Part shown: piece after piece, positions 9,034 to 19,000 of the stretch
Position numbering within the stretch: position 1 is the stretch's first letter
Layout: each line of letters begins with the position of its first letter
Source: Ktedonobacteria bacterium brp13
Lineage (GTDB): Bacteria; Chloroflexota; Ktedonobacteria; Ktedonobacterales; Ktedonobacteraceae
Assembly (NCBI GenBank): GCA_015099395.1
Contig: AP024096.1
Coordinates: forward strand, 4,650,001 to 4,714,000
Direction: 5' to 3'
DNA: 64,000 nucleotides
Made by a program: the position numbers and the translations under genes
Notes under the pieces: generated by a model
What the model was told of the DNA's origin: nothing
Database searches by the model: none
What the model saw: only the letters and a program-made list of their open reading frames with translations

Positions 9034-9102
9034 AATTTTATTGACAGGCGGCATACTACATTCTTCATGGCATACCACCTGTCTCCATTGGCCTGAGAGT
9101 GG

Positions 9103-9127
9103 GGGGGAGGGCCTCTCTCCCTCCCCC
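9103..9127 (-). terminator. GC-rich hairpin after the GH87-like gene
   Basis: GGGGGAGGG (9103-9111) pairs with CCCTCCCCC (9119-9127) 19 bases beyond the stop of the minus-strand glucanase gene. There is no good T-run, so its efficiency as a terminator is uncertain. Confidence 0.45.
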
Positions 9128-9145
9128 TGTTCGCAATCTAACCGC

Positions 9146-11248
9146 TTACCAGGCGGAAGGTGGCGGAGGGACGACGACCGGTGGCCGATCGTTGCAGGTG
9201 ATCGTGTTCGGCAGCTCCCACGGTGCGAGCCAGGGACCAGTGGTCCCGCCTCCGGTGTTGCCACCAAGATCGGTCACATTGAACTCCGAGCCCGCCGGCG
9301 TGAAGTTGAAGGAGCCGCAGTTGTTGATGCCGACGGCACCGACGTTGCGCGCGACGACGTTTTGGAACGTCGCACTTCCGGCGGAACGCGCACTCAGCAC
9401 CGATGTACCCGTTCCATCGACGTGAATGTTCTGGAAATGGATGTTCGAGATGGAGTAGAGATCCTTCACCGGGAAGTCGGAAACGATCAGGATCGCATTG
9501 TACGTATTCTGCAGGAAGTTGTCACCGCTAACCTCGATATTCGCAGTAATAGAGCCTTCGAGCGCGTAGAACCAGATCGCGCCAAGGCCGATCTTCCAAT
9601 TGAGCTCGAACGAGCCGGCCCGTACGGTCGTGTTGTTCGTGAAGCGGAGGTAGCCGGCAAACGGGGTCGAGCCGAAGCGCGATCCCGCCTGGAGGCCACT
9701 GCCCTCGCGCACGGGGTCGGCGACGATGTTGTTCGACACGGTGTTGTTGCGGCCGCCGTAGATGGCGATGCCGTTCGCGAGCACCGGGTTCTGCACCGTG
9801 TTGTGATCGAACACGTTGTTGGCGTCCTCGATTCCGGGCTGCCCGCTGACCGCCTCCGACCACATCGCGAGTCCGTCATCACCCGTGTTGCGGATGAGCG
9901 AATTGACGACTTTCGAGTTTGTCACTCCCTGGTGGAAGTTGATGCCGTCCGCGATCTGGTTCGCGATGACCGTGTTCTCGACCGTCACATTGTTCATCGG
10001 CCCGTCGAGCCAGATACCAACTTTCGTATGATCGATGTAGAGGCCATCGATCGTCGAGTCGTTCAGCGCCCCGCCGATACCGTTCACCTGATCGGTGTCG
10101 ATGCGCTCGCGGACGTCGCCCTCGATCGCGAAGTTCGACAGGTGCACGTTGTGACTCCCGCCATCGGCTGCGGACTTGCCGTAGAAGCCGACGCCCGTGT
10201 GCACGGAGCCGTCGGGCGCCGGTGAGGTGAGCGTGACTTGATGACCTTTAACGATCGACCACCAGCTGCCAGCACCTTCGATAGTGACATTATCGACGAT
10301 GATGTGCCTGTTCACCTGGAACGTGCCGGCCGGGATATAGACCGTCTTACCTGAGGCTTTCGCCGCCTGAATCGCGCGATCGAACGCATCCGCGGAATCG
10401 CGAATGCCGCTCGGGTCGGCGCCGAAGTCGGTCACGGAGACGGAGTTCTCCGGCTGCGGTGTGGGACCGGCGATCTCCTGAAAGTCGGCGAGGTCGATGA
10501 CCGTCCACGCTGCATTCGAATTGGCAGGCATGGTCAGGCGGACGACGTCTCCCGCCTGGTAGGTGTTGTGGAGCTGCAGGCGCTGCTCGTCGTAGAAGTG
10601 CATCGGCCTGAACGGTGTCGTTATGGTCGGCGTTGGAGTCGTCTGATCCGGAACGCACGAGCACTCGGTGATCCACCAGTCCGGATGTAGCAAACCCGCA
10701 TTCGGGTCGTTCGTGAACGGATATTGGTTGTAGAGCCAGGAGTACTTCGAGGTCAGCGTCATCGTCTGCGGATGCGTGTTCTCACCGCCGTTGTGGTTCA
10801 CGCTCACGGTCAACGGGGCGTCGATTCCACCGCCGTTCGGGGCGTCGGGGATCGAGTAGCGGATAGTCACCGCGTTCGCCCGCTGCGTGAGCGTAAACTC
10901 GACGTACTGGCCAGGCTTGAGCTGCACGGCTTGCCGGCCTGACGCCTCGCTCGACAACGTGTAAGCCGTCGTGTCGAACGGGAGTATGGTCCCGTTGGTC
11001 GTAGCGTTCTCGGCCTCCTGCTCGACAATACCGAGTTGGGCTCCGCGTCCTGCGACGAGCGACGGGTCGATCGCAGCAACGGTCACGCGCGGGGAAGCTT
11101 GTGCTTTTGCCTGTTGCGAAAAGAGGTTGCTGCCTAAGATCGTCACACAACTCGTGAGGACAAGGAGAGATACAATGAGCACACGGCTGCGTTTTTGCAT
11201 TGATCGTGCTCGATTGAGAAAAAATCCGGTCCTTGATGTTATACCCAT
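9146..11248 (-). CDS. Secreted GH87-like alpha-1,3-glucanase (mycodextranase type)
   Basis: A 700-residue exported protein. A basic N-terminus and hydrophobic signal segment run to about residue 50, with a likely cut after AKAQA. A carbohydrate-binding beta-sandwich-like region follows (about 70-270), then a right-handed parallel beta-helix (about 270-660). Blocks such as VSVTDFGADPSG, NVTIEGAGSWWSIVKG, KVGIWLDGPMNNVTVEN, RNTGDDGLAMWSE and ANGIAIYGGRNNTVSNN match what I know of GH87 enzymes, which cut alpha-1,3-glucan of fungal walls or dental plaque. A strong AAGGAGG box supports the start. The body (about 9150-11090) is much richer in G and C than the flanks and has actinobacterial-looking codon use, which suggests transfer. 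A pectate-lyase-3 family protein of other specificity is the main alternative. Confidence 0.7.
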   Translation of the reverse strand: MGITSRTGFFLNRARSMQKRSRVLIVSLLVLTSCVTILGSNLFSQQAKAQASPRVTVAAIDPSLVAGRGAQLGIVEQEAENATTNGTILPFDTTAYTLSSEASGRQAVQLKPGQYVEFTLTQRANAVTIRYSIPDAPNGGGIDAPLTVSVNHNGGENTHPQTMTLTSKYSWLYNQYPFTNDPNAGLLHPDWWITECSCVPDQTTPTPTITTPFRPMHFYDEQRLQLHNTYQAGDVVRLTMPANSNAAWTVIDLADFQEIAGPTPQPENSVSVTDFGADPSGIRDSADAFDRAIQAAKASGKTVYIPAGTFQVNRHIIVDNVTIEGAGSWWSIVKGHQVTLTSPAPDGSVHTGVGFYGKSAADGGSHNVHLSNFAIEGDVRERIDTDQVNGIGGALNDSTIDGLYIDHTKVGIWLDGPMNNVTVENTVIANQIADGINFHQGVTNSKVVNSLIRNTGDDGLAMWSEAVSGQPGIEDANNVFDHNTVQNPVLANGIAIYGGRNNTVSNNIVADPVREGSGLQAGSRFGSTPFAGYLRFTNNTTVRAGSFELNWKIGLGAIWFYALEGSITANIEVSGDNFLQNTYNAILIVSDFPVKDLYSISNIHFQNIHVDGTGTSVLSARSAGSATFQNVVARNVGAVGINNCGSFNFTPAGSEFNVTDLGGNTGGGTTGPWLAPWELPNTITCNDRPPVVVPPPPSAW

Positions 11249-11747
11249 GAGAAACCTCCTTGAAAAAGGGTATGTTGTTCTTACGTCATGTCGTGAGTAT
11301 GTCAGAAGAAAGATAGGTATGAATCAGTCAGCGACCAGTGTTACGAATGAGAAACTTCCCTGTTTTGCCAAAGCAACGGCAGAGGTAGATAGGGATGGCC
11401 AAAAGCGGTGCATTCCCTGCGCAGAGGGTATAGATAAGGAGAACCGGCGCAGATGGTTACACCAGGGAAAAACAGGAAACGTCTGAAAAAAAGCATGTGG
11501 AATGTCTTCTGCCTTGAAGGAAACAGCATCATAGCTTCGAAACCTCCTCAAAGATTGTTCGTCGAACAGTGACGATACAGACAGCAAAGCACTCCATCGC
11601 TCTGGTGCGGATACCAATGAATATGCCATTCCGCTCTGTCCGCTCAAGGCAACACTCTCAATTCCGCTCTTCTCCCTCCATTGCCGGGAAGACAATCGGC
11701 TTCCATCTTCGCCGTCTGACTCTGGCATGGATGGTAGAGCAGAAATT

Positions 11748-11766
11748 AAGGGTAACGTTTACCCTT
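11748..11766. promoter_or_regulatory. LacI-family-like operator palindrome
   Basis: AAGGGTAACGTTTACCCTT is almost a perfect palindrome with a central CG, the form usual for LacI/GalR-family operators. Related GTTTACC/GGTAAA half-sites occur nearby (about 11948-11958 and 12280-12310). It lies 500 bases upstream of the glucanase gene, which it could control. No lacI-type gene is in this window. Confidence 0.45.
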
Positions 11767-12011
11767 TTCTAGAAAAGTAACATAGAAATGCATGATTGTC
11801 AAGATGGTGGCGATTTTCCAGGAAACTCATTGCTCCAAACGAGTTTTTCGGCATTTTCTCAGAAAAGACGAATGTATTGCAGATTTTCTAGAGAGGGAGG
11901 TTGGCCAGGCAAAAAAAACAGGCACGATTGACGTAACAAATTGAGTTATCGTTTACCTGATATTTTATCTGAATAAGGACGCATGATCACAAAGCCATCA
12001 GCAGTGCTACC

Positions 12012-12060
12012 AACCGGTCACACAGAGACGCTAGAGCTATTATGTCTTACCCATCTTCTA
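12012..12060 (+). pseudogene. Decayed fragment of the AlkZ/YcaQ-like glycosylase gene
   Basis: 45 of 49 bases match 8662-8710 inside the intact glycosylase gene and the orientation is the same. Similarity stops at once on both sides. The fragment lies beyond the GC-rich glucanase gene, so the two copies flank it. Confidence 0.7.
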
Positions 12061-12384
12061 TTTAGCGCTAGTTCTGCTTGTACGCATGTCCTCCTTGTAT
12101 GCAATACAATTAATCTTTTTCGCACTTCTTTGCTTGTACGAATTATTAGTACAAGCAATAATAGAGAACAACTTGAAATAACCAGCGTACGGCATATCAT
12201 TTGTACTACAAGCTAATAATGGACGGATAAAAATTATGTTAGCGGACAGAAGTAGACAGAACGGCGTGATTGCGAAGAGGTAAATGTAAGGGTAAATGTA
12301 AACCTTTACACTCAGTGTTTCGCCCGAAACGAATAAAGGTGAAGCCTTAATAGTAATCAAAAATTTTTTACAAGAAAAATAAAA

Positions 12385-12424
12385 ACGAGACGAATTTCGA
12401 ATTCGAATTTCGAATTCGTCTCGT
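12385..12424. repeat. Palindrome built on TTCGAA units
   Basis: ACGAGACGAATT (12385-12396) pairs perfectly with AATTCGTCTCGT (12413-12424); the 16 bases between are themselves rich in TTCGAA. A T-rich run follows on the plus strand, so it may be a stray terminator, but no gene is seen upstream. Confidence 0.5.
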
Positions 12425-12861
12425 TAGTTATTTTCTTAAAAAAAATCTTAAAAGAAAGTTTTGATGCTTCGCATCTTGTTTGCTTCGCTGCTAAAAGAGA
12501 GTGTGTGAGAAGCATTAGCAAGCATTCATAATAATCAACAAACAAGCAGGCAGAGGGGAGCTTTTTGGGAAAATAGGGGGGCATACGGACAAGGGGACAT
12601 AGTCCTGTCATAAGGTCCGGCTGTAGCTGAATTTGTAGCATAGAGTACGAAGTCATATGATATTGTATCTCTTACAGGTTGCGCTATAATATGGTCACAT
12701 GATGCTCATTGAAAAGATCTTAGGTGCCCATACGCCCATGTGCTCTGCCGGGCCAGTATTCATATGCAAAGCATAGTATCTTACTACGTTGGTATTTCTG
12801 AGAGGATAATTTTCTGGCCGAGACGAGACGCGCAATGTAGGATGTGCGCTAGAAGAGGAAT

Positions 12862-14295
12862 ATGCAACAATTTCAACACCGATCACCAATAACTGAACAT
12901 ATCGATCACGCACAGTTCGATCCAGCAACCGAGGATGAGCCATTGGGTCATGCATCGCCGTCGGGGATGGATGAAGGAGCACGTGCAGCTGAGCGCGTAC
13001 GGCTCCGTCAGGGTGTCATGCATGTGCGCATCGATCATTTCTACTGTACGCTGGAGGAGATGGTCGATCCCGCGTTGCACGGGCAGAGCTTTGTGGTAGG
13101 GACTGGCACTGGACGACCAAACGAACCGGGCCGCGTTATAGATGTCTCGCCCGCCGCAGCACGGCTGGGTCTGCAAGCGGGGATGCCACTGCGGCGGGCG
13201 CATCGGATCGCGCCACGTGTCCGTTTCCTGCCTGCTTCGTATGATCACTATCAGCCGATTCTGCAAAAGCTAAAAGAGCGCTATCGAGCCTATTCACGTA
13301 TTGTAGAGTCGATTCCTATCTCGGACGCCTTTATCGATCTGCGTGGTAGCGAACTGAAGTTCGATTCACCGGTCGCGGTCGCTGAGAAGCTGTGTAGCGA
13401 GATAGAAGGGCTGGGTCTGCATGCACAGGTAGGTGTTGCGGAGGGCAAGTCGATCGCAGAGCTTGCGGCGTTAATGAGCCGGCGTGACGGTCGTCAGGGG
13501 GTACTCTACATACCGCCAGGTCGTGCAGCATCTTTCGTACAGTCCCTGCCTCTGACGATGCTCTTACGGCTTCGTGCGACAGGTACAGGGACCAGCTGGT
13601 CAGAACCGGGAGAGAGAGGCGACAGGGGGACTGAGAAGAGCGTACAAGAGAATGAGATCGAGGGACGTAGTGCGCTGCTAGATCCGATCGCGCTGGCTGA
13701 AATGGTTGCGCATCTGAAGGACTTCGGCATTACGACCTTTGCACAGGTGGCAACGCTCAACGAGGAGGGACTGGGACGCCGGCTGGGAACGCTGGGTAAC
13801 TGGCTCTACCGGATCGCACAGGGCGATGATGAGAGTCTGGTCGTACCGGATGCACCTCCACAGAGCCAGAACGCTCGTGTACGTTTCCATCACCAGGCCG
13901 ACGCCGACGAGACGTGTGGCGCGATCCGCAGGCTCGCCGACTATCTCGGTGAGCGCCTGAGTGAGCAGCGTCTCAAGGGCCGCTCAATCGCACTGATCCT
14001 CTGGCCACATAGCGTACACCGTGATACACGCCGTCTGCACATGAACGAGGATGGCGATGAGCAGGCCGTAGCAGCCACTGAGGAGACGATTGGTGGACAG
14101 ATGCTACTGGAGCATCATACCGACGAAGACGATATCATCGCACACCATGCACTGATGCTCTTCGCCCACTACCATCGCTCAGGGATGCGCTATACGCAGG
14201 TCCAGCTACGTGTCGGCGATATGGTCACCGCTATCCCAACAAGCTACTATCCACCAGCAGTACGCAGCCGGGCACGTCTGACACGTAAGCTCTAG
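12862..14295 (+). CDS. Y-family DNA polymerase homologue with degenerate active site
   Basis: The protein has 477 residues. The Y-family palm and fingers span about 53-230, and a C-terminal little-finger-like region is at about 345-475 (SIALILWPHS; YTQVQLRVGD). Aligned to DinB/Dpo4, two of the three metal-binding acids are gone: the first Asp is Arg56 (HVRIDHFY) and the Asp-Glu pair of SIDEAYLD is Ser154-Asp155 (PISDAFIDL). Such losses are known in ImuB, a non-catalytic partner in mutagenic repair, so a scaffold role is likelier than synthesis. An insertion at about 236-275 is acidic and unrelated. Starts at the Met at 12967 or 13018 would remove a variable N-terminal tail. No imuA or dnaE2 gene is adjacent. 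Confidence 0.75.
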   Translation: MQQFQHRSPITEHIDHAQFDPATEDEPLGHASPSGMDEGARAAERVRLRQGVMHVRIDHFYCTLEEMVDPALHGQSFVVGTGTGRPNEPGRVIDVSPAAARLGLQAGMPLRRAHRIAPRVRFLPASYDHYQPILQKLKERYRAYSRIVESIPISDAFIDLRGSELKFDSPVAVAEKLCSEIEGLGLHAQVGVAEGKSIAELAALMSRRDGRQGVLYIPPGRAASFVQSLPLTMLLRLRATGTGTSWSEPGERGDRGTEKSVQENEIEGRSALLDPIALAEMVAHLKDFGITTFAQVATLNEEGLGRRLGTLGNWLYRIAQGDDESLVVPDAPPQSQNARVRFHHQADADETCGAIRRLADYLGERLSEQRLKGRSIALILWPHSVHRDTRRLHMNEDGDEQAVAATEETIGGQMLLEHHTDEDDIIAHHALMLFAHYHRSGMRYTQVQLRVGDMVTAIPTSYYPPAVRSRARLTRKL

Positions 14296-14350
14296 TCCAT
14301 GCGCACATTCACACAAAAAGACATATACCCGAGCATGTCAGAGACAAAGA

Positions 14351-14382
14351 AGAGGACTCGCAGGAACAAGCACGAGTCCTCT
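14351..14382. terminator. Bidirectional terminator between convergent genes
   Basis: AGAGGACTCG (14351-14360) pairs with CGAGTCCTCT (14373-14382), then TCTTCTT. It lies between the Y-family polymerase and the convergent PPK2 gene. Confidence 0.75.
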
Positions 14383-14436
14383 CTTCTTGCCTGCCACCGC
14401 CACTGAGGTCTGCAAGATAACAGGCAAGCAACCACA

Positions 14437-15288
14437 TTAGAGACCTTTGAGCTTCCCGGCATCACGCAACCGCTGAATCCCAGCCAACTCTTTCTTACCA
14501 CGCGCCTCCAACTCCTTTGTCCAATCATTTTTATATTTGTGCATCACCTTGACCAGCGTCTCCGCAATCGCCAGGTTACGATACCACTTGTGATTAGAGG
14601 GCACGATATACCAGGGGGCCTCATCGGTGCTACACTCACTGAGTGCCGCCTCGTACGCATCCTGATACTTGTCCCAGTAAGGACGCTCGGCAAAATCGCT
14701 GGACGAGATCTTCCAGGCTTTATCTTTATCATCAACGCGCGCCTTCAGACGCGCAACCTGCTCATCCGAGCTGATGTACAGAAAGAACTTGAGGATGATA
14801 GTGCCATTCTGCGCCAGCAGCTTCTCGAATTGATTGATCTCTTTATAGCGCTTGCTCCAGACGTCTTCCGGAACCAGGTTGTGTACACGCACAACCAACA
14901 CATCCTCATAATGTGAACGGTTGAAGATCCCCATCCTACCGCGCCCGGGCGTCACGTTATGGATACGCCAGAGGAAATCGTGCGCCAGTTCCTCATCAGT
15001 CGGTGCCTTGAACGAATGCACTTCACACCCCTGCGGATTGACGCTCGACATCACATGTCGGATGGTGCCATCCTTACCACTAGTATCCATCCCCTGCAGC
15101 ACGATCAGCACACTATTCTTCTGCGCAGCCGCCATCAACTCCTGTAACTCACCCAGCTCTTTGTTCAGATTGTTCATCTCAGTGGTCACATCATCACGCT
15201 CGACCCGTTTCGAGATATACGAAGGATCATAATGCTTGAGCTTCACAGTATCGCCCTCAGCAACCTTCCAGAGCAAATTTTGCGACAT
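14437..15288 (-). CDS. Polyphosphate kinase 2 family phosphotransferase
   Basis: A 283-residue one-domain PPK2. It should move phosphate between inorganic polyphosphate and nucleoside mono- or diphosphates in the cytoplasm. The Walker A loop is GMDTSGKDG (residues 66-74) and the Walker B-like motif is GIFNRSHYEDVLVVRVH. The lid region has RLKARVDDKDKAWK, and the ISSSDFAERPYWDKYQDAYE block is typical of the polyphosphate:AMP/ADP group. Length fits a single-domain PPK2. Whether it favours AMP or ADP cannot be read here. It stands alone, convergent with the Y-family polymerase. Confidence 0.9.
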   Translation of the reverse strand: MSQNLLWKVAEGDTVKLKHYDPSYISKRVERDDVTTEMNNLNKELGELQELMAAAQKNSVLIVLQGMDTSGKDGTIRHVMSSVNPQGCEVHSFKAPTDEELAHDFLWRIHNVTPGRGRMGIFNRSHYEDVLVVRVHNLVPEDVWSKRYKEINQFEKLLAQNGTIILKFFLYISSDEQVARLKARVDDKDKAWKISSSDFAERPYWDKYQDAYEAALSECSTDEAPWYIVPSNHKWYRNLAIAETLVKVMHKYKNDWTKELEARGKKELAGIQRLRDAGKLKGL

Positions 15289-16042
15289 AGTTTTTCAGTA
15301 TCCTTCCATCTACAACATGCTCACGGCCATAATCTTTTACTTGTAGTATATACGACTGGCTAGTTGCGAGTAATTTCTATTGCTCGACCGGTAGAAGAGC
15401 GTAACGATCTTTTATACAGATAGCAGTAATGCACTTTCATAGTGCATTCAGCGATATTCTGCTACAAAATGATGTTGGAGTAGATAAAATGATTACACTT
15501 AGCAATTAGAATACGCTACCCTCTATAAAGAATATGGACAGTGCCATCAGGCATAACACAGAAGGTATGAGAGAGTATACAAGTAACAGCACATTCTATT
15601 TATATATGGCACGCGATGACGAACGACGTTCCTTATAAGGAGATAATAAGGCAACACTGAACGGTTGCGCGTAAGGGGAGTGCCTTGCATTCACTGATTT
15701 TCCATTCTCAATACAGAGCATCCTATATTTTACGCTGAAGTCATTCGCTAAACTACCACCAATACAAGGCAGTCTCAACAAAAACGTGTAATGCCGGAAG
15801 ATAACGCGAGGGAGATTATTCTCCAGATAATGATCGCTCTTCATGATATAATAGGTGATGAAGAGGTAAGATTCCCAGCAGGTAGTCGCGTATCGACGAA
15901 AGCAAAAACAATCTTGTATTATCCGAAGTATTGACACATTGCACGAATGGCACGTATACTGCTTTTGCCGAGAACTCGTGTGTATTTTTGTAGCAGTCGT
16001 AGATATTACGATTGACGGGAAGATTGTGGAAGAGAAGTATTC
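15289..16042. other. Divergent intergenic region, no gene seen
   Basis: 750 A/T-rich bases separate the PPK2 gene (minus) from the CHAT-Clp gene (plus). A minus-strand frame at 15596-16051 has no coding character. Promoters for both neighbours must lie here, but I could not identify good -35/-10 pairs. Confidence 0.5.
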
Positions 16043-19000
16043 ATGGAACAACCAGCTCTACTCAGTATTATACGTACAGACACCAACTATCGGTTTCGCC
16101 TTGATCTTCCCGATGGTCCGGTAGGCCAGGAGTATAGCACCGATCTCACCCCGGAGATACGCGAGCGCTTACGAAGGGCACTACAAGCCCTGGGTCCGTC
16201 TGGTCAGGGCACTGAGGGTCGGCGACAAACACAACAAATACAACAGACGCTACAGATATCCAAGCCGGGGCCGAATAATGATGCCCTGGTAACCCTGGGA
16301 CGTTTTCTGTTTGACACGCTTCTCCCTTCTCCCATACAAGAAGCTCTACGTAAACTCGATGAGGCACTTCTCCTCAATACGAATACGCCTGAGATCCCAT
16401 GGGAGCTGCTCTTTGATAATAACGCTCGTGCCAGACGCTACCTCTGCCAGTCGGTCAGCATTGGACGTCAGGTAGCGCAAAACGCCGAGATGGCAGCGCA
16501 CGCCACGGCATTTGAGCGCACAACACGTAGTAAGGCAGCAAAACGCGAGACGCAAGGGCTCTCCGTCCTCTTTCTGGTCAATCCTACCAGCGAGCGCAAC
16601 AGCGCGGAAGAAGAGGTTGCATCCCTCTGCACCAGTCTTCCAGAGTCGATTACACGCATCATTTTATATCGCCAGCAGGCCAACCAATTGGAGTTGCATG
16701 TCCGTCTGAGCGCGGATGCCCCACATGTCATACACTATGCAGGACCCGCGCCGCTCTTTGAAAGTAAAGGCAGTCCATCGCTGGCACTGGCGGGCAACTC
16801 ACGTCTTGATGGCCCATCCTTAGAGCAGCTTTTTCAGGGACTCCCCAGGCATCCACTCGTCTTCCTCAGCCAACATGATGACGAGCGCGCCGGGCGTACC
16901 GTCTCCGGAAGCTTGCTCAGTCAGGCCGAGCGCGATGAGCAGATGGAGACTCTGGTGGGTAATCTGCTCGACGCTGGCGCGGGTGCAGTCATCGTGCAAC
17001 GCTGGTCGATTCCAACCGCTCGTGCCCGCGAGTTTATGACGCTCTTCTATCAGGATATCGCCGATGGGGTAACACTGGGCGAAGCTCTGCGCAAAGCTCG
17101 CACTACCATCACACAACACTATCTCGACGATGTCTCCAGCCTTTCATTTATCCTGTACGGCGATCCCACGCAGCAACTGGTGATCAGTACCCTCTCCAGC
17201 AAAGAACGTGCCTCAGAGCCCCATATCGACCCCTTTGATGATAGCCAGTTGATGTCACCACTCCTCTCATCCACTAACGCACCCGACCGACGCTTTTTGC
17301 GCGCAGTCCTGGAGTTCGCATTGGGTGAGGCACGCCGCATGCACAAAGATTATCTTGGCACGCCGCACCTCTTCATCGCACTCACCAAACTGGATGGGGG
17401 CTGCTCACAGGATGCGCTACGCAATCTGGGCTTCTCACCCAAACAGGTACGCGACGTCATCCGACTGGCTCTGGGCAACGGGAAAGCTACCAGCGATACG
17501 CCAATCCTGCCAACACGGCGTTGTAAAGAGATCTTGCAGACGGCGGAGCGCTATGCCATCAATGCCGGTAGCAGTTCAGTCGATGAGCGAGCCATCGCCC
17601 AGGCTGTCCTGAGCGAGGGCGATGGCGTCACCCATGAGCTGCTCACCAAGCTGGGCATCAATCCCAATCAACTGATCGAGATGATCATGACCAGCAATGC
17701 GCATGCACTGCTCGAACTGGTCCCTTCGGCGGGAGCCAATCCAGAGGTGATCCCGGAAGAGTTGCCAGGCGCGATGATCAGCCCGGACGCAAACAAGGGT
17801 TCTAACTCTACATTGGAGAAGCTTGGTCGTGATCTAACCAGGCAGGCAAGCAATAAACAACTCAATCCCCTGATCGGACGTGAAAAAGAGATTCGCCAGT
17901 TGATGCAGACGCTCATGCTCAAGGATCGCAATAATCCTATCTTGATCGGCGACTCCGGCGTCGGTAAGACGACGATTGTGACCGGACTGGCGCAGTGGAT
18001 CGTCGATGGCAAGGTACCACCCGAGCTGCGTGGGAAGCGCCTGATTGAACTCTCTGCCAGTTCGCTGGTAGCAGGGACCAAATATCGCGGTGAGTTCGAA
18101 GAGCGCTTGCTTAAAGTGCTGGAAGAGGCAGAGACCAGCGGCAATATCATCCTCTTTATCGATGAGATGCATCTATTGATCGGGACCGGTCGAGCCGCCG
18201 ATGGCAGTATCGACGCGGCTGGTATCCTCAAACCAGCGCTGGCCGGTGGCCGTCTGCGCTGTATCGGTGCAACCACGCCCCAGGAATATCGCTTGATCGA
18301 GAAGGATGCCGCCATGGAGCGCCGTCTACGTCCGATCATAATCGAGGAACCAACGCCGGGAGATGCACTGGTAATCCTCAAGGGGATGCGCGATCTCTAC
18401 GAAGAGCACCATCATGCGACGATCACCGACGAGGCACTCAGTGCGGCCGTCAATCTTTCAGTCCAGTACCTGCCAAATCTGCGCCTGCCCGATAAAGCCT
18501 GTAGCGTGCTGGATGAAGCCTGCTCACAGGCCCGTGTCTTCTCTATTGAAGACGATTCAAAAGAGCAGGATGACATGGACGAGATTGGAGCCTCTCCAAC
18601 CATTACAGCGGCCATGATCGCCGATGTCATCTCCGCACGCACAGGCATTCCGGTCCGCGCACCAGGTCGCGAAGAGCGGGATCGGCTCCTTACCCTGGAG
18701 TCGCGACTCAAAGCACGCGTCATCGGACAGGATGAAGCCATTAAGCGCGTCTCGCAGGCCATTCAGGTCGCACGTGCCGGACTGAAGCCGCGTAACCGCC
18801 CGGTCGGTGTCTTTATGTTCTTAGGACCGACCGGTGTTGGTAAGACCGAGCTAGCCCGAGCGCTGGCAGCAGAGATCTTCGGCTCCGACGAGCACCTGAT
18901 TCGCGTCGATATGTCGGAGTATAAAGAGAAGCACGACGTCTCGCGTATGATCGGTGCCCCTCCTGGCTACATTGGCTACGATCAAGAGGGTCAGTTAACT

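Larger units (their letters stand above)
11249..12861. other. 1.6-kb stretch without a convincing gene
   Basis: It holds the upstream region of the glucanase gene (a LacI-like palindrome at 11748-11766), a decayed copy of part of the glycosylase gene at 12012-12060, an A/T-rich tract and a palindrome at 12385-12424. Short open frames here have no recognisable features. I read it as a regulatory region plus gene debris. Confidence 0.6.

Noticed and set aside
11324-11728. 134-codon minus-strand frame upstream of the glucanase gene
   Set aside because: I looked for a LacI-type regulator remnant because of the nearby operator-like palindrome. No helix-turn-helix or ligand-binding motif is visible.
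15596-16051. 151-codon minus-strand frame between PPK2 and the CHAT-Clp gene
   Set aside because: Its composition is that of A/T-rich non-coding DNA, with many Cys, Tyr and Ser codons, and no motif or ribosome site supports it.
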